Shown in pieces: positions 46,701 through 58,700 of a stretch of 64,000 nt of DNA. Position numbers and translations under genes: made by a program. Within the stretch, counting starts at the first letter, position 1. Every line of letters begins with the position of its first letter. The DNA is from Valencia hispanica (taxonomy: Eukaryota; Chordata; Actinopteri; Cyprinodontiformes; Valenciidae), in assembly GCA_963556495.2 (NCBI GenBank), contig OY747702.1, forward strand, positions 48,347,286 to 48,411,285. The letters are read 5' to 3'. The notes below the pieces were generated by a model. That model did no database searches. It was given only the letters and a program-made list of their open reading frames with translations, and was not told the DNA's origin.

Positions 46701-49700
46701 TAACTCTAAACACCCGCAAAAGATTCCTGAGGCTTTTAAAAACTCCCAGCCTGGTTCATTATTCAAAACCGCAATCATGGGTAAGACTGCCGACCTGACT
46801 GCTGCCCAGAAGGCCATCATTGACACCCTCAAGCAAGAGGGTAAGACACAGAAAGAAATTTCTGGACGAATAGGCTGTTCCCAGAGTGCTGTATCAAGGC
46901 ACCTCAGTGGGAAGTCTGTGGGAAGGAAAAAGTGTGGCAGAAAACGCTGCACAACGAGAAGAGGTGACCGGACCCTGAGGAAGATTGTGGAGAAGGACCG
47001 ATTCCAGACCTTGGGGGACCTGCGGAAGCAGTGGACTGAGTCTGGAGTAGAAACATCCAGAGCCACCGTGCACAGGCGTGTGCAGGAAATGGGCTACAGG
47101 TGCCGCATTCCCCAGGTCAAGCCACTTTTGAACCAGAAATAGCAGCAGAAGCGCCTGACCTGGGCTACAGAGAAGCAGCACTGGACTGTTGCTCAGTGGT
47201 CCAAACTTTTTTTGGATGAAAGCAAATTTTGAATGTCATTCGGAAATCAAGGTGCCAGAGTCTGGAGGAAGACTGGGGAGAAGGAAATGCCAAAATGCCT
47301 GAAGTCCAGTGTCAAGTACCCACAGTCAGTGATGGTCTGGGGTGCCATGTCAGCTGCTGGTGTTGGTCCACTGTGTTTTATCAAGGGCAGGGTCAATGCA
47401 GCTAGCTAGGAGATTTTGGAGCACCTAATGCTTCCATCTGCTGAAAAGCTTTATGGAGATGAAGACGACCTGGCACCTGCTCACAGTGCCAAAACCACAG
47501 GTAAATGGTTTATGGACCATGGTATTACTGTGCTCAATTGGCCTGCCAACTCTCCTGACCTGAACCCCATAGAGAATATGTGGGATATTGTGAAGAGGAA
47601 GTTGAGAGACACAAGACCCAACACTCTGGATGAGCTTAAGGCCGCTATCGAAGCATCCTGGGCCTCCATAACACCTCAGCAGTGCCACAGGCTGATTGCC
47701 TCCATGCCACGCCGCATTGAAGCAGTCATTTCTGCAAAAGGATTCCCGACCAAGTATTGAGTGCATAACTGAACATAATAATTTGAGGGTTGACTTTTTT
47801 TATATTAAAAACACTTTTCTTTTATTGGTCGGATGAAATATGCAAATTTTTTGAGATAGGAATTTTGGGTTTTCATGAGCTGTATGCCAAAATCATCAGT
47901 TTTAAAACAATAAAAGACCTGAAATATTTCAGTTGGTCTGCAATGAATCTAAAATATATGAAAGTTAAATTTTTATCATTACATTATGGAAAATAATGAA
48001 CTTTATCACAATATGCAAATTTTTTGAGAAGGACCTGTAATTTAGTTCTTACTGTACACTGGTATTCTAATTCTGTTTTCTATCTATTATGTTTTTACCT
48101 TTGTGTGAATCTGTCACTTTTCTGCTATTATGCTTGCATTTCCCTAGTGTGGGACAATTAAGGGAGTTTCTATTCTGTTATATGTATTGCATTATGACCT
48201 AAATTGCTCACATTTCTCAATGAAGATGCACACAACTATGTATTAAATACATCCACCGTAACATAAATATAGCTAATATGTTAGTATTTTCACTGAAACA
48301 AACATGTTTGAAAATATTTCTTGTTATTGTGGGTTCATTGTATGCATTTCTATCGTTTGTGTGTTTAAGTAATGAGATGCACTACAGTTGGTTTTAGAGA
48401 CTGTAAAATACATTTTGTTTTGGTGCTACAAGCTAAAAAAAAGTTAACGTACAGCCCTGGTAGATGGTATCAATCAATCAATCAAACTTTATTTATAAAG
48501 CACCTTTCATACAAAAAATGCAGCTCAAAGTGCTCTACAGATTAAAATGACCCCACATAACCCACATTACCATCCCTTCCCCACAATTATAAAAACAAAG
48601 ACAGTTATTTCCCCTTCCCAAACCCATTTCCCAGACACACGCAGACACACGCAGACATCTTCCCAAAACGCGTAAGATCATTGGTAAACACTGGGCTGAG
48701 CTCAGATGAGTCAGGTACGTAAGGAAAACGCCATCAGGAGAACCGTCTGCCCCGACAGCAGCAGGTCCACTGCAGCAGCCAGGGCACCGACACAGGGCGC
48801 CCAGAGGAGGGAGGGTAGAGAGCAAATCATGAGGAAATGTGGAATCATACTGAAGCAACACATTTCATGTTTTCAGAGTGGCCTAGCTTTTAACTGATTA
48901 TTACTTAATTATACTTTTAGTGTTTTACTGTGTAGTCTTATCATATATATCCCGTTATTTTTATATTTTAACCTGTGTTTCCTCTGTGGGAGCCATCTGT
49001 CTTGGGAGCAGTGGTCGGCTGTGGTTGCCTGGATGCTCTCCAGGTAGCGCTTGGGTGGAGGTGGGGGTCTTGGCCTTGCCTCCTCTGGGCGCCCTGTGTG
49101 CCTCAGCTGCTTCGGTTGATCTGCGGCTGCTGGCGCAGATGGCTCCCTTGATGGCGTTGCCTTACCTGTCTCATCTGCACTTGGCCCAATGTCGTTTTTA
49201 TTGTTGTTCTTAAGTGTTAGTGTGCATGGGAGTTGCGTTGGGGGGAGGGGGTATAACTGTGCTCATGCTTTTAAATCTGTGGGTGAGGGATGGGAATATG
49301 GTTAACGTGGGGTCATTTTAATCTGTAAAGTACTTTGAGTTGCAACTCTCGTATGAAAAGCACGTTATAAATGACGCTTGATCTGAATCCCATAAAAAAA
49401 CTAGTGGGCAGAGCTGAAGAGGAGTGTGAGCAAGGGTGTCTACTGGCCTGACCAAGTTAGACCAATTCTGTCAGTAGGAATGGGCAATATCTCTAGAAAA
49501 ACCATTCTGTGAAGCTTGTGGGAAAGTACCCAAAATTACTGACCCAAGACATAGAGTTTAAAGGCACTGCTACCAAATACTGTCTCATTATTTTAATATT
49601 TAGGCAGCAAATGCTGAGTCTGATTTAATATCAGACAGTGAGGAAAAAACAAAAAACATCTGGTTTCAGCTGTTTGTAAGTTTAAAATCTGCTCACCCAG

Positions 49701-52700
49701 CTTTAGATACGGCAGGAGGACATCCAGATTCACCTCCCTGCATGGACTCACCGTGTTAGATGTATCACCTTGGAACACCGAACGCCACATTATATGATTT
49801 AGTCTTTTACATTTTGCCTCACCTCGACTCATCAGCTGAGTTCTCTGCAGTGGAGAACACGAGTCGGACCAAACACCTGTGAAAACAGAAAAGAGGAACC
49901 GGGTGTTGACCTCTTTTTTTTTTTTTTCACGTGCTAACATTTTTACACAGAAACACAGTTTGTGGGAAAGCTGGAGAAAATGGGGTCAGTGGATCATTAG
50001 AGGTGACTGAGAGGCAGAATCACCACAACCTGTAAGGCACACCAACTAAACATGATCGCTTTATTTATGAAAGGGTGCAACAATAGACCCATCCGCATCA
50101 ATTTACATGACTTTCAGTTTGTATTGAATTGTTGTTTTTATCATTTTGTCAATTTTATGAAATTAAGCTATGAAAATAACAAATACAATTTCAGAGAAAT
50201 CATTATATATAAGCGAAGCTCTGAAGATAAAAGTTTTTAAAATGTTTACTTATCATGTCCCTCATTTCCAAAGGTCTTAGGCTAACTCTAATGAAAGGAA
50301 GGAACAAATGGGTGTTTGGTTGTCGAATCTCCATTTTCTTTTTGAGGATTTCTGTTTCCTCCAGAAGAGTCCAAATCTTTAAGTCCAAACCGATGTTTGC
50401 GCACCCAAAACATGAGCTGTGCCCGGATTCCCGGCACCAAGTTAAGCATGTTTTCAATGCGGGTCTGACTCTGAAGCTCTTTGTGGTGTTCATGGACAGC
50501 ATCTCAAGGCGTATTCGTTCATTTTTGCTTTCTGGAGATGTTGTAGTTCTGTTGGCATCGTCAGGACTTGACCTTCAGGGTATAATGAAGCGATCTGCAG
50601 CAAAGTGTGAACCAATGAGATGAGAGACAGCTTCACCCGGAGCAGGGCTGTACAGTGCGGCATAAATGTTACACGTGGGATGACAAAAACTGTCTGTGCG
50701 ATAAACTATTTTTCATACGTAGCACTTGTGTGACAGCTTTGCAAGCTGCTTGTTTTTTGTTTTATGTAAAGGCTGTATCACACTGTTATTATATCGGCCG
50801 TCTCAAAGGACAGCTCCATGCCACACTGTGCGACCTCCACCGAGCTCTAGAGGTGTGTCACACTGAACGGTCCAAGGATTCAGTGGATAAAACAGCCCGA
50901 CGTCTCGTTCTAGCAGAACGTGCCAAAAACATCAGGAGCAGACCGGGGTCGTAGAGTATGACACTGCCAGATGCCGTTGTTGCCAACTTAGCGACTTTTT
51001 TGCTATTTCTAATGACTTTTCAGACCCCCTTAACGTTTCTTCTTCAAAAAAGTGCCTAGCGAGATTTCTGACCCCTTTAGCTACTTCCTGTGAAACTTTG
51101 TCGCCGATATTCTCTGTAGATTAGAGACGCGGCCTGATCTGCTGTCCTTCCAGACACTCAGAAAGAGAATGATCTGCGAATGTGCATACAGTATGATCAA
51201 ACTACATCGACTGACCAATCATAAACCTTTCTCGGTTCATTTCAGCCACTCACAAACAACAACAAAGTTGTTTTCTGTTTAAAATTAATTCAAAAGTAAA
51301 AAAGAAATCTGCAATTACATAAGACCGATCTTTCTTTGATAAGCCACACACGAACATCGGGGAGAAGTTTGTATATACTATGCTGCATCGCACACCTGGA
51401 GGTGTATTCAAGGACAGTTCGAAATATATGGTGAGTTCAACAACGTAGGACTTTTAAAACTTATAACAAAAAACACCAAAAATAACATAAGCCATAAACT
51501 TCTGTTTAATGGCATTTGGCAAGCAACGTTTAGTGCATACTAAATATGCCCTACTTATTTTTTACAAATTAGAAAAAAACAAAAATTATTTCTATTAATT
51601 TTGTCTTAAGATATCTCAGCCAATTTAGTTTTTTCAGAACTAGAAATTTTGTTTAAACGGTCTTGGATTTCCAATTGCAATTGGATATCTTGTCAATTTT
51701 GTACCAGTTCCCTTCTCTCAACATTTCACTTAAGGCAAAATAAAATGTTCCCCACTCTCTTCTTGAAGACAAGAAGACTAGGTTTTTAGAGATTGTAAAA
51801 GACATTTTGTGTTGATGCTACAACTTTGTTTGTCTGTGCTACAAAACCGACAACCTCTGTAGCACCAGTGCTATAAACTGACCCACAATGAGGGAATGTT
51901 CTTAATCTGGAAAAAAAGGCTGCTTCCTCCAGGGTTGGGATGAGTCTCTCCCTAGAAGGTAAAGTAGGACAGAGCAGGAGACGACTACATAAACCGAGGC
52001 CTCATCAGCCGTAATGTGACAATGACACTGACCCAGTCTGTTATGGTAAAGAAAGAGGTGAGCTGAAGAGGAAAGCTCTGGATTTACCAGTCTTTCTAAA
52101 TTCCATCCCTCTCCTTTGGTCGTGATATTTAGATTGTGACTCAAAGAACACGATCCCAGATAAAATGAGCTTCCCCCATAGGGTGGCTTGGTTTTATCCT
52201 TGGAGATCGGTAGAGGAGCCCAGTCCGGAAGGCAGAGCTTAAGAGTACAGCAGATGCTTCTCTGCATCGAAAGGAGCCGGATGAGTTGGGAATCTGATCA
52301 GGATGCATCCGGGAGCGCCTCCTTTTGAAGGTGGGGAGACCCCAGGCCAGATCCCAAACTTGCTGGATATTCCTCCTGGCCTGGGAATGCCTTGTGATCC
52401 CTCAGAGTGAACTGGAGTGTTGCTGGGATCACAGCAGTCTGGGTTACCCTCCGAGACCAGCCGCCTCTGGGTGAGTGGATCCTTCACCTCCTGCTACTCC
52501 CCAAGAGACTTGATGAACTTATTTGTTCACATAAACACATTTCTCATTTCCATTTGATTCAAGTGCAGCTTGAAAACCTAATTTATCCCATTTCTGTTAT
52601 TGTGTTAATGCAAATAAAAAACTTTTAAGGCACGTTCAGACCGGTCAGCGCATCCATGTGTCAAAACGCTCAAACGGACGAAAGTTGATGCTCTAAAATT

Positions 52701-55700
52701 AAAACCCAGCTGCTTGTACACTTTGTAGTCCGTGTCAGCACGTCACGTCCCGTAGTTGCCCTAACCAGGTTTGGCTAGCGTTAGCTAACTTAACAAGAAA
52801 GTTGAAAGAAAATATTTAACTGCTTACCTGGCACTCCAATATCCTCCGATATCTTCCTCCAAATATATCCGATCTCCTCCTATCTTGGTAAAAAGATGAA
52901 GACGGGTCATATAATTCGCGAAAATTACAGACAGCGACGATTAGTTGATCCTCCATTTTGAATGAATGACTTGCCGATCCACGTCAGTACAAAGAGTCCC
53001 TACGATTGGTTGACGCCCCGCGTTTGCTGCCCCAAAGTTCAGTTTTCCCAACTTGACGCAGCAGCTGCTCCGACGGTCCGTCAACATGTCCGAGCAGCAG
53101 CTGCGTGGACGCGCTGATGTCAGCTGCGCCAATGAGCGTGACTTGCTGCGGGGCAGCTTGACCCCCACTTGATGCGTAGATACCATAGACTTGCATGTAA
53201 TCTAGCTGCCCTGCTGCCAGGACGCGCTGACCGGTGTGAATGTGCCTTTAGTCGTACTGCAGTTTTTTTGTGTTTTTTTTGTATTTTACAGACCTGAGAC
53301 CCATCAGAACATGAGCTTCATCCCTGGAGTTCTCACACAAAACCTCCAGAGCCTTCATTGCAGTCTCCTGTCTTCCACTCTGTCACAAACAAACATTCCC
53401 ATCATGAATAAAACATCGACAAAGATCTAACACTGGTGCTGTCAATACAGTGTCTTATAAAAGTATTCATACCCTGTGATTCTTTTACTGATTTTATGTG
53501 ATAGATAGCAATTAACTGTGAAAGGAAGTGATATACATTTCGACGAATAAGATTATAAAAAGTGTCTTTTGGCAATTTTGAACACCAGAATGTGTAGATA
53601 ACAACAAAACAGACCGCTGTGTTGGTTTGTTTTTAGAGCATTCAATGAGCTGCACTTCTAGTAAAAAGCTTTCTAGCTCAATCAAAACTCGCTCTGTGTC
53701 ACCCATTGCTCCTTGAGTGGATGTGGGTTTACAAGCTGAAGTAAATAAACTGTCGTCGACCAGAGACGCCACTGCAACGGAAGGGAGACCCGCAAGAAAA
53801 GGTCTGCACCCTCTGCTGTCCTGGTGGGGAATTGCTTTGCAACACTGACACACCAACGGAGAAATATTACCCCTGCCTTCCAACTGACGCATAAGCGTCA
53901 CGTAACGACTGCGAAGCGTAATACGCAACTGGGCGCAGAGCAGCGCGAATTTGACGCGTCTCAGCAGCGTTGTGTCACGGCCCTCTCCTAAATTAACGCT
54001 TCTAAAATGCGTCAATCTCGACAGTTTAGATCGGGTCAGACACGGCGTCGAAAGTGATACCGGAAATTTCGGTTATCGGGCGGTTTTAACATCAGATATC
54101 AGCCCAAATTTTCATATTGATGCATCCCTAAAGATGACTGTTACAGGACACTGGAGACAGCAGCCATCAGGTCTGATTAGAGATTCTCTCCATTTAATCA
54201 CAGGTAGAGCTATTGTCTCTAGATGTGCAAAGCTGGTAGAGACATGCAGCTGAAAACAAATCAATGTCAAACATTTCAAATTCTTTGTAAAAAAATAAAA
54301 AATAAATCTTAAACCAAACCACTTTTATTCCACTTTACAATTATGTACCACTCTTGTGTTATTGTAGAATTTGGTCAAAGTGGTGGCAGCATTATGCTGT
54401 GGGGAAGCAGATGTAAGGTGCTGGGTTGAACAGTGCATAAACAACTTCCTCCCTGACCTGTCTGGTGGATGTTCTACTTTGTGTTTGTCTATTGCATAAA
54501 GTCTCCTAACAATACATCAATGTTTGTGTTGCCAACGTGAGAAAATGTGGAAAAGCTCAAAGGGTGTGAATACTTTTGGAAGGCATTGCATATTTACCGA
54601 CAGCTGTAATGATATGGACCTAAAAAAAAATGCAGCATTTAAATGGTGTTTTAAGCTTTTCGAGATGAAACAGGGTTTAATTCACATCATTTCTATCAGT
54701 TCCCAACTCCTCCTGCCCAACAACATATGATCTAAGTGACAAGATCATGATCCCTCATCACCTTCCTACACATAAACACACTCATTTGTGTTGAGCTGAA
54801 CGTGTGTCCGAACTGCAAGTAGCATTGATGAGGCGCTGTAATCATCATAATAACACCACGGCGTGGGGAAATGTGATGAATTTTCTATTAGACCTAATCT
54901 CGTGACTGGAACAAGTAATGAGTGGTGAGATGAATCGTACCTCCAAAGCGATCTGCGCAGCCAGACTGAGGAGACAGGAAGCTGCGCTCTCTGATAAGAG
55001 CAGCATCTCCTCACTGGATGCAGCCGTCTTGGACAGAACTCCCATTGCATTCAACGCCTCTGCAGCTGGTGCAAAGAAGCAACACACACAATCGGCATAA
55101 GATATTTGCCTCGACAAAAGTTATAGTTCCTGCATTTGCTGTGCATTTACCACTCGGTGCGTACGCTACAGATACCTTTCTCTGCATTGTTCTCCTGAAC
55201 AGCAATCTTGTAAACACAGAAGTGTGTGAAGATACTCCCAGGATCACACCTCTCTGCTTCTTTAATCGCCTCTTTAGCCTGAGAACGCAAGTCAGGTGGA
55301 CAAATGTGAAACGGTTTGCGGAAAACCCACTGTTGACATTAAAAGAATCGACTGCATTTGACGCCCCGGCAGAATAACTTCAATTGCTGCTAATTACAGA
55401 TGCTTGGATAGTTTTTACCTTTTCCAGCTGTTGAAGTTGCAGAAGGCAGGATGCTCTGTTCCTCTGCAGCTTGGCTAGATTGGGCTCTATCTGGCCTCCC
55501 TTGAAGAAACTCAAGGAGTAGTTATACCACTGAAGAGCCTCAGAATAGTTACCAGCCTGAATGAACATAAATGCAAAGCAGAGATAAACCCATATGAACT
55601 AAAAGAGCTGATATAGGCGGTGCATACTGTGGGCTGTGTGTTCTGCACACCTCATATTGTTTAGAGGCCTGATCCCACAGCATGACGTGCAAACTGGTCA

Positions 55701-58700
55701 GTGCATCTGGAGTGAGCTGTTTACCAGTGTAGTGGCCTTTGGGGGGGAGGGGGAAAGCTTTTTAATGCCAATACTGCAGCAGTTACATCAGTAAAAAAAA
55801 AAAAAAAAAAAAAAAGGATGATTGCAAAAGGGAAGTACCAGTGATGATATCCTCTATCTTCTGTTTGCCCAGCAGCTCTTTGCCTCTCTGCAGCAGCAGC
55901 TCAACGTGCAGCACAACAGCAGTTCCCAGGTCAGGGGAAGACCCAAAGTGCTGACACACACGTTTCAGATAGTCAAACGCCAGCATTTCTCTAAAAAAAT
56001 AAAAAAATTCACACAAAACAGATCATTTTAAGCTTGACATGAAGTAGGGCTGGAGGATAATTCAATAACAATATATATCGATCGATAGACGTGCGGTGCA
56101 ACCTCAATTCAATGATTCGATGCAATCTGCTGTGATTCCTTAAATAGGAAACTAACAAACTTTAAACTAATTGGAATGTTTGTATGATTGCATTGAAATG
56201 ACTTTTCTTGTAAAGTGCCTTGAGATGACGTCTGTTGTGAATCGGAAAATAGAATTGAATTGGTGCGATAGAAAAAGCAAGTTTCCCTTCCTGTTTCATT
56301 ACAGCCTATCAAGTAGGTTAATACTACAGTCATTACTTACTCCAAACCAATCACAAACGCAGACCCAGGCAGCTCCATCAACGAGCCTTCACTCCTCTCA
56401 AACCACAAAAGAGAGCAAATGACTTGAACCGCAAAAGATGTCGCAGCAAGAAGCGGCGGAGGAAATTGTCCCGAACAAAGGTTTCAGTAGTTCACCAGCG
56501 GGTAAATGTTGCGTCCCATATCGGGACGCACATCAATACTAAACGTTAGAAGAACGAACCAAATAAAAACACATGAAATACTACTTTCACCAAAGTTATC
56601 GGCCCGCTGCGACCCAGTGTTGTTGTCACGGTTACACAGAAACAGGCACAACACACACGGGCAGTGGTGCTAAAGACACCCGCGGCTTTTAAAATGTCCA
56701 CCCGGTTCTCCACTACGTCCTCAGAAGCGAAAAAGCTTTCAAAATACAACCGGGAGTCTAAAGTCCTGGGCTCCTTCTACACTCAGCCATCGGTGAGTAG
56801 CTGGTTAGCTTTAGCTTCACCAGCTGCACTGAATCAGCTTTATTGGCCGGTTTCTGCATAGAAACTAAACTAAATGTTCGAGCGATTAATATAATAAAGT
56901 GTCATAAAACGTTCAAATGACATAAAAAGCATCAAGATAAGCCTTCAATTTAAATGACTAACAATTAAAAAATATGATCAATAACAAAATGGTTACTAAC
57001 ATTTACTCGGGTCTCTTAACTTGATTTGTTTTTGTTTCTCACAAACTTTCAGTTAAGGTAAAAATGGTGTTTGAAGAAAATCTGAATTTAATTCTTTATT
57101 AAAATTAGTTCATTAAAGAACAGGATAAAATAACCAGGGCTGCACATGAAAAACATTTTCAACATTTTGTGATAGTTACCAATAATTATCAATATCGATC
57201 AATATGACTATTCCCTATTCAATATGCTCTTTTTCTAGATTGTCCAGCCCTAACATGAAGTGTCTAAGGTTTCCCATTCACAAATTATAAAGTGTGCATG
57301 TCTAGTTTTGATTGTGTGTAAACAAAGGTGGATAACAACCCAAGACGTAAATGTTTTTACCTGTCTTCAGACATGAGCAGCTTCACAGTGCTCAGACAGA
57401 CTTCAAGAGAAACTTGTGATTCCAGCATCTCACCAAGTCCTGCAGAGAAAAAAAAGAAAAGTCCCATCCGCTTTAAAATGTGAATCTCTTAACTCGCTCA
57501 TCTCAAAGTCACATGCAGAGCTTTTTTCACATTTTCTCACAACACAACCACAAACATCATTGTATTGACCAGCAACAAAGAGGTTGATTGTGATCCAAAC
57601 ATACATGCGGTTGAATTTGTTAAAAGAAATAAAAACCTGATCATTAAGGTGCACATTTGCTTTTAAGCCCCACCGAGTCAGTATGAAACCTTTGCGGAAC
57701 CAGAATCCGTTACAATTACTGCTACAAGTCTGTTGGGTTTACAGCTTTGAACATCTAAAGACAGATTTTAAACCATTCTTTGTTACAGCACAGCTGAAGA
57801 ATAGTCGGCCTGGGTGTGGAGTGTCTGTGATAAGCATGTTGAGGGTCGTTGTCCTGCTGGAAGATGAACCTTCACCCCAATCTCAAGTCTTTTACAGCCG
57901 CTAACATGTTTTCTTTCAGCAATTCCCTGCATTTAGCTTCATTCATGTTCCCATCTCCTCTGACCAGCCGCCCTGTTCCTGCTGAAGAAAAGTATCCCCA
58001 CAGCATAATGCTGCCACCACCATGTTTCACTGGGCTATTAGTGTTTTCAGGCCAATTTGCATAGCAGGCTAAAAGGTTGAATTTCGGACTCATCAGACCA
58101 GCCTCCCTGCATCTGCATGTTCTCAGTGTCCCTTTTCTTTCAGCAGCGCAGCACAAAACTGTCTCAGTTATAAAGAGTTGTCCTGGTAACAGATTTTCAC
58201 ACCTGAGCCATGGATCTCTGCAGCTCCTCCAGGGTTACCATGGGCCTCTTGGATCCTTCTCTGATTAAAATTATCTAACTTCTGAGGCCTTCACAGATCA
58301 GCTATATTTACGCATGAGGACTCTACCAATAGGTGACCTCTGCAAGCAAAAGGTGGCTCTACGTTTTCGTTGGCGGTACCAAAGTAATGGGGGTTGGACA
58401 ATAATGCATGAAATGCATGACACCCATTTGAGATTTTGTTTTGTAAAATAAATAAATAAATGTAAACAATGACGCATCATTTTCCGTCCACTCCTCAGAT
58501 ATGCACCACTTTGTGTTGATCTATCACATTAAATCCCATTGTAGCTGTAAATTAAGTTAAAACTTTGATGTTAAAGTACAGGTAATGACACCCTGCTGTC
58601 CAATGTTAATGATATTCTGTATAAATAATTCATTGAGCTGTTATTAACTAACCTGCTCTGATTTGATTGTCTGGAGCCGCGGATCTCAGGAGGATTCTTA

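Noticed and set aside
50255..50623. Candidate gene of 122 codons in the tex11 intron
   Set aside because: No recognised family, no splice sites that fit tex11 and a competing frame on the other strand. Kept only as unassigned DNA.
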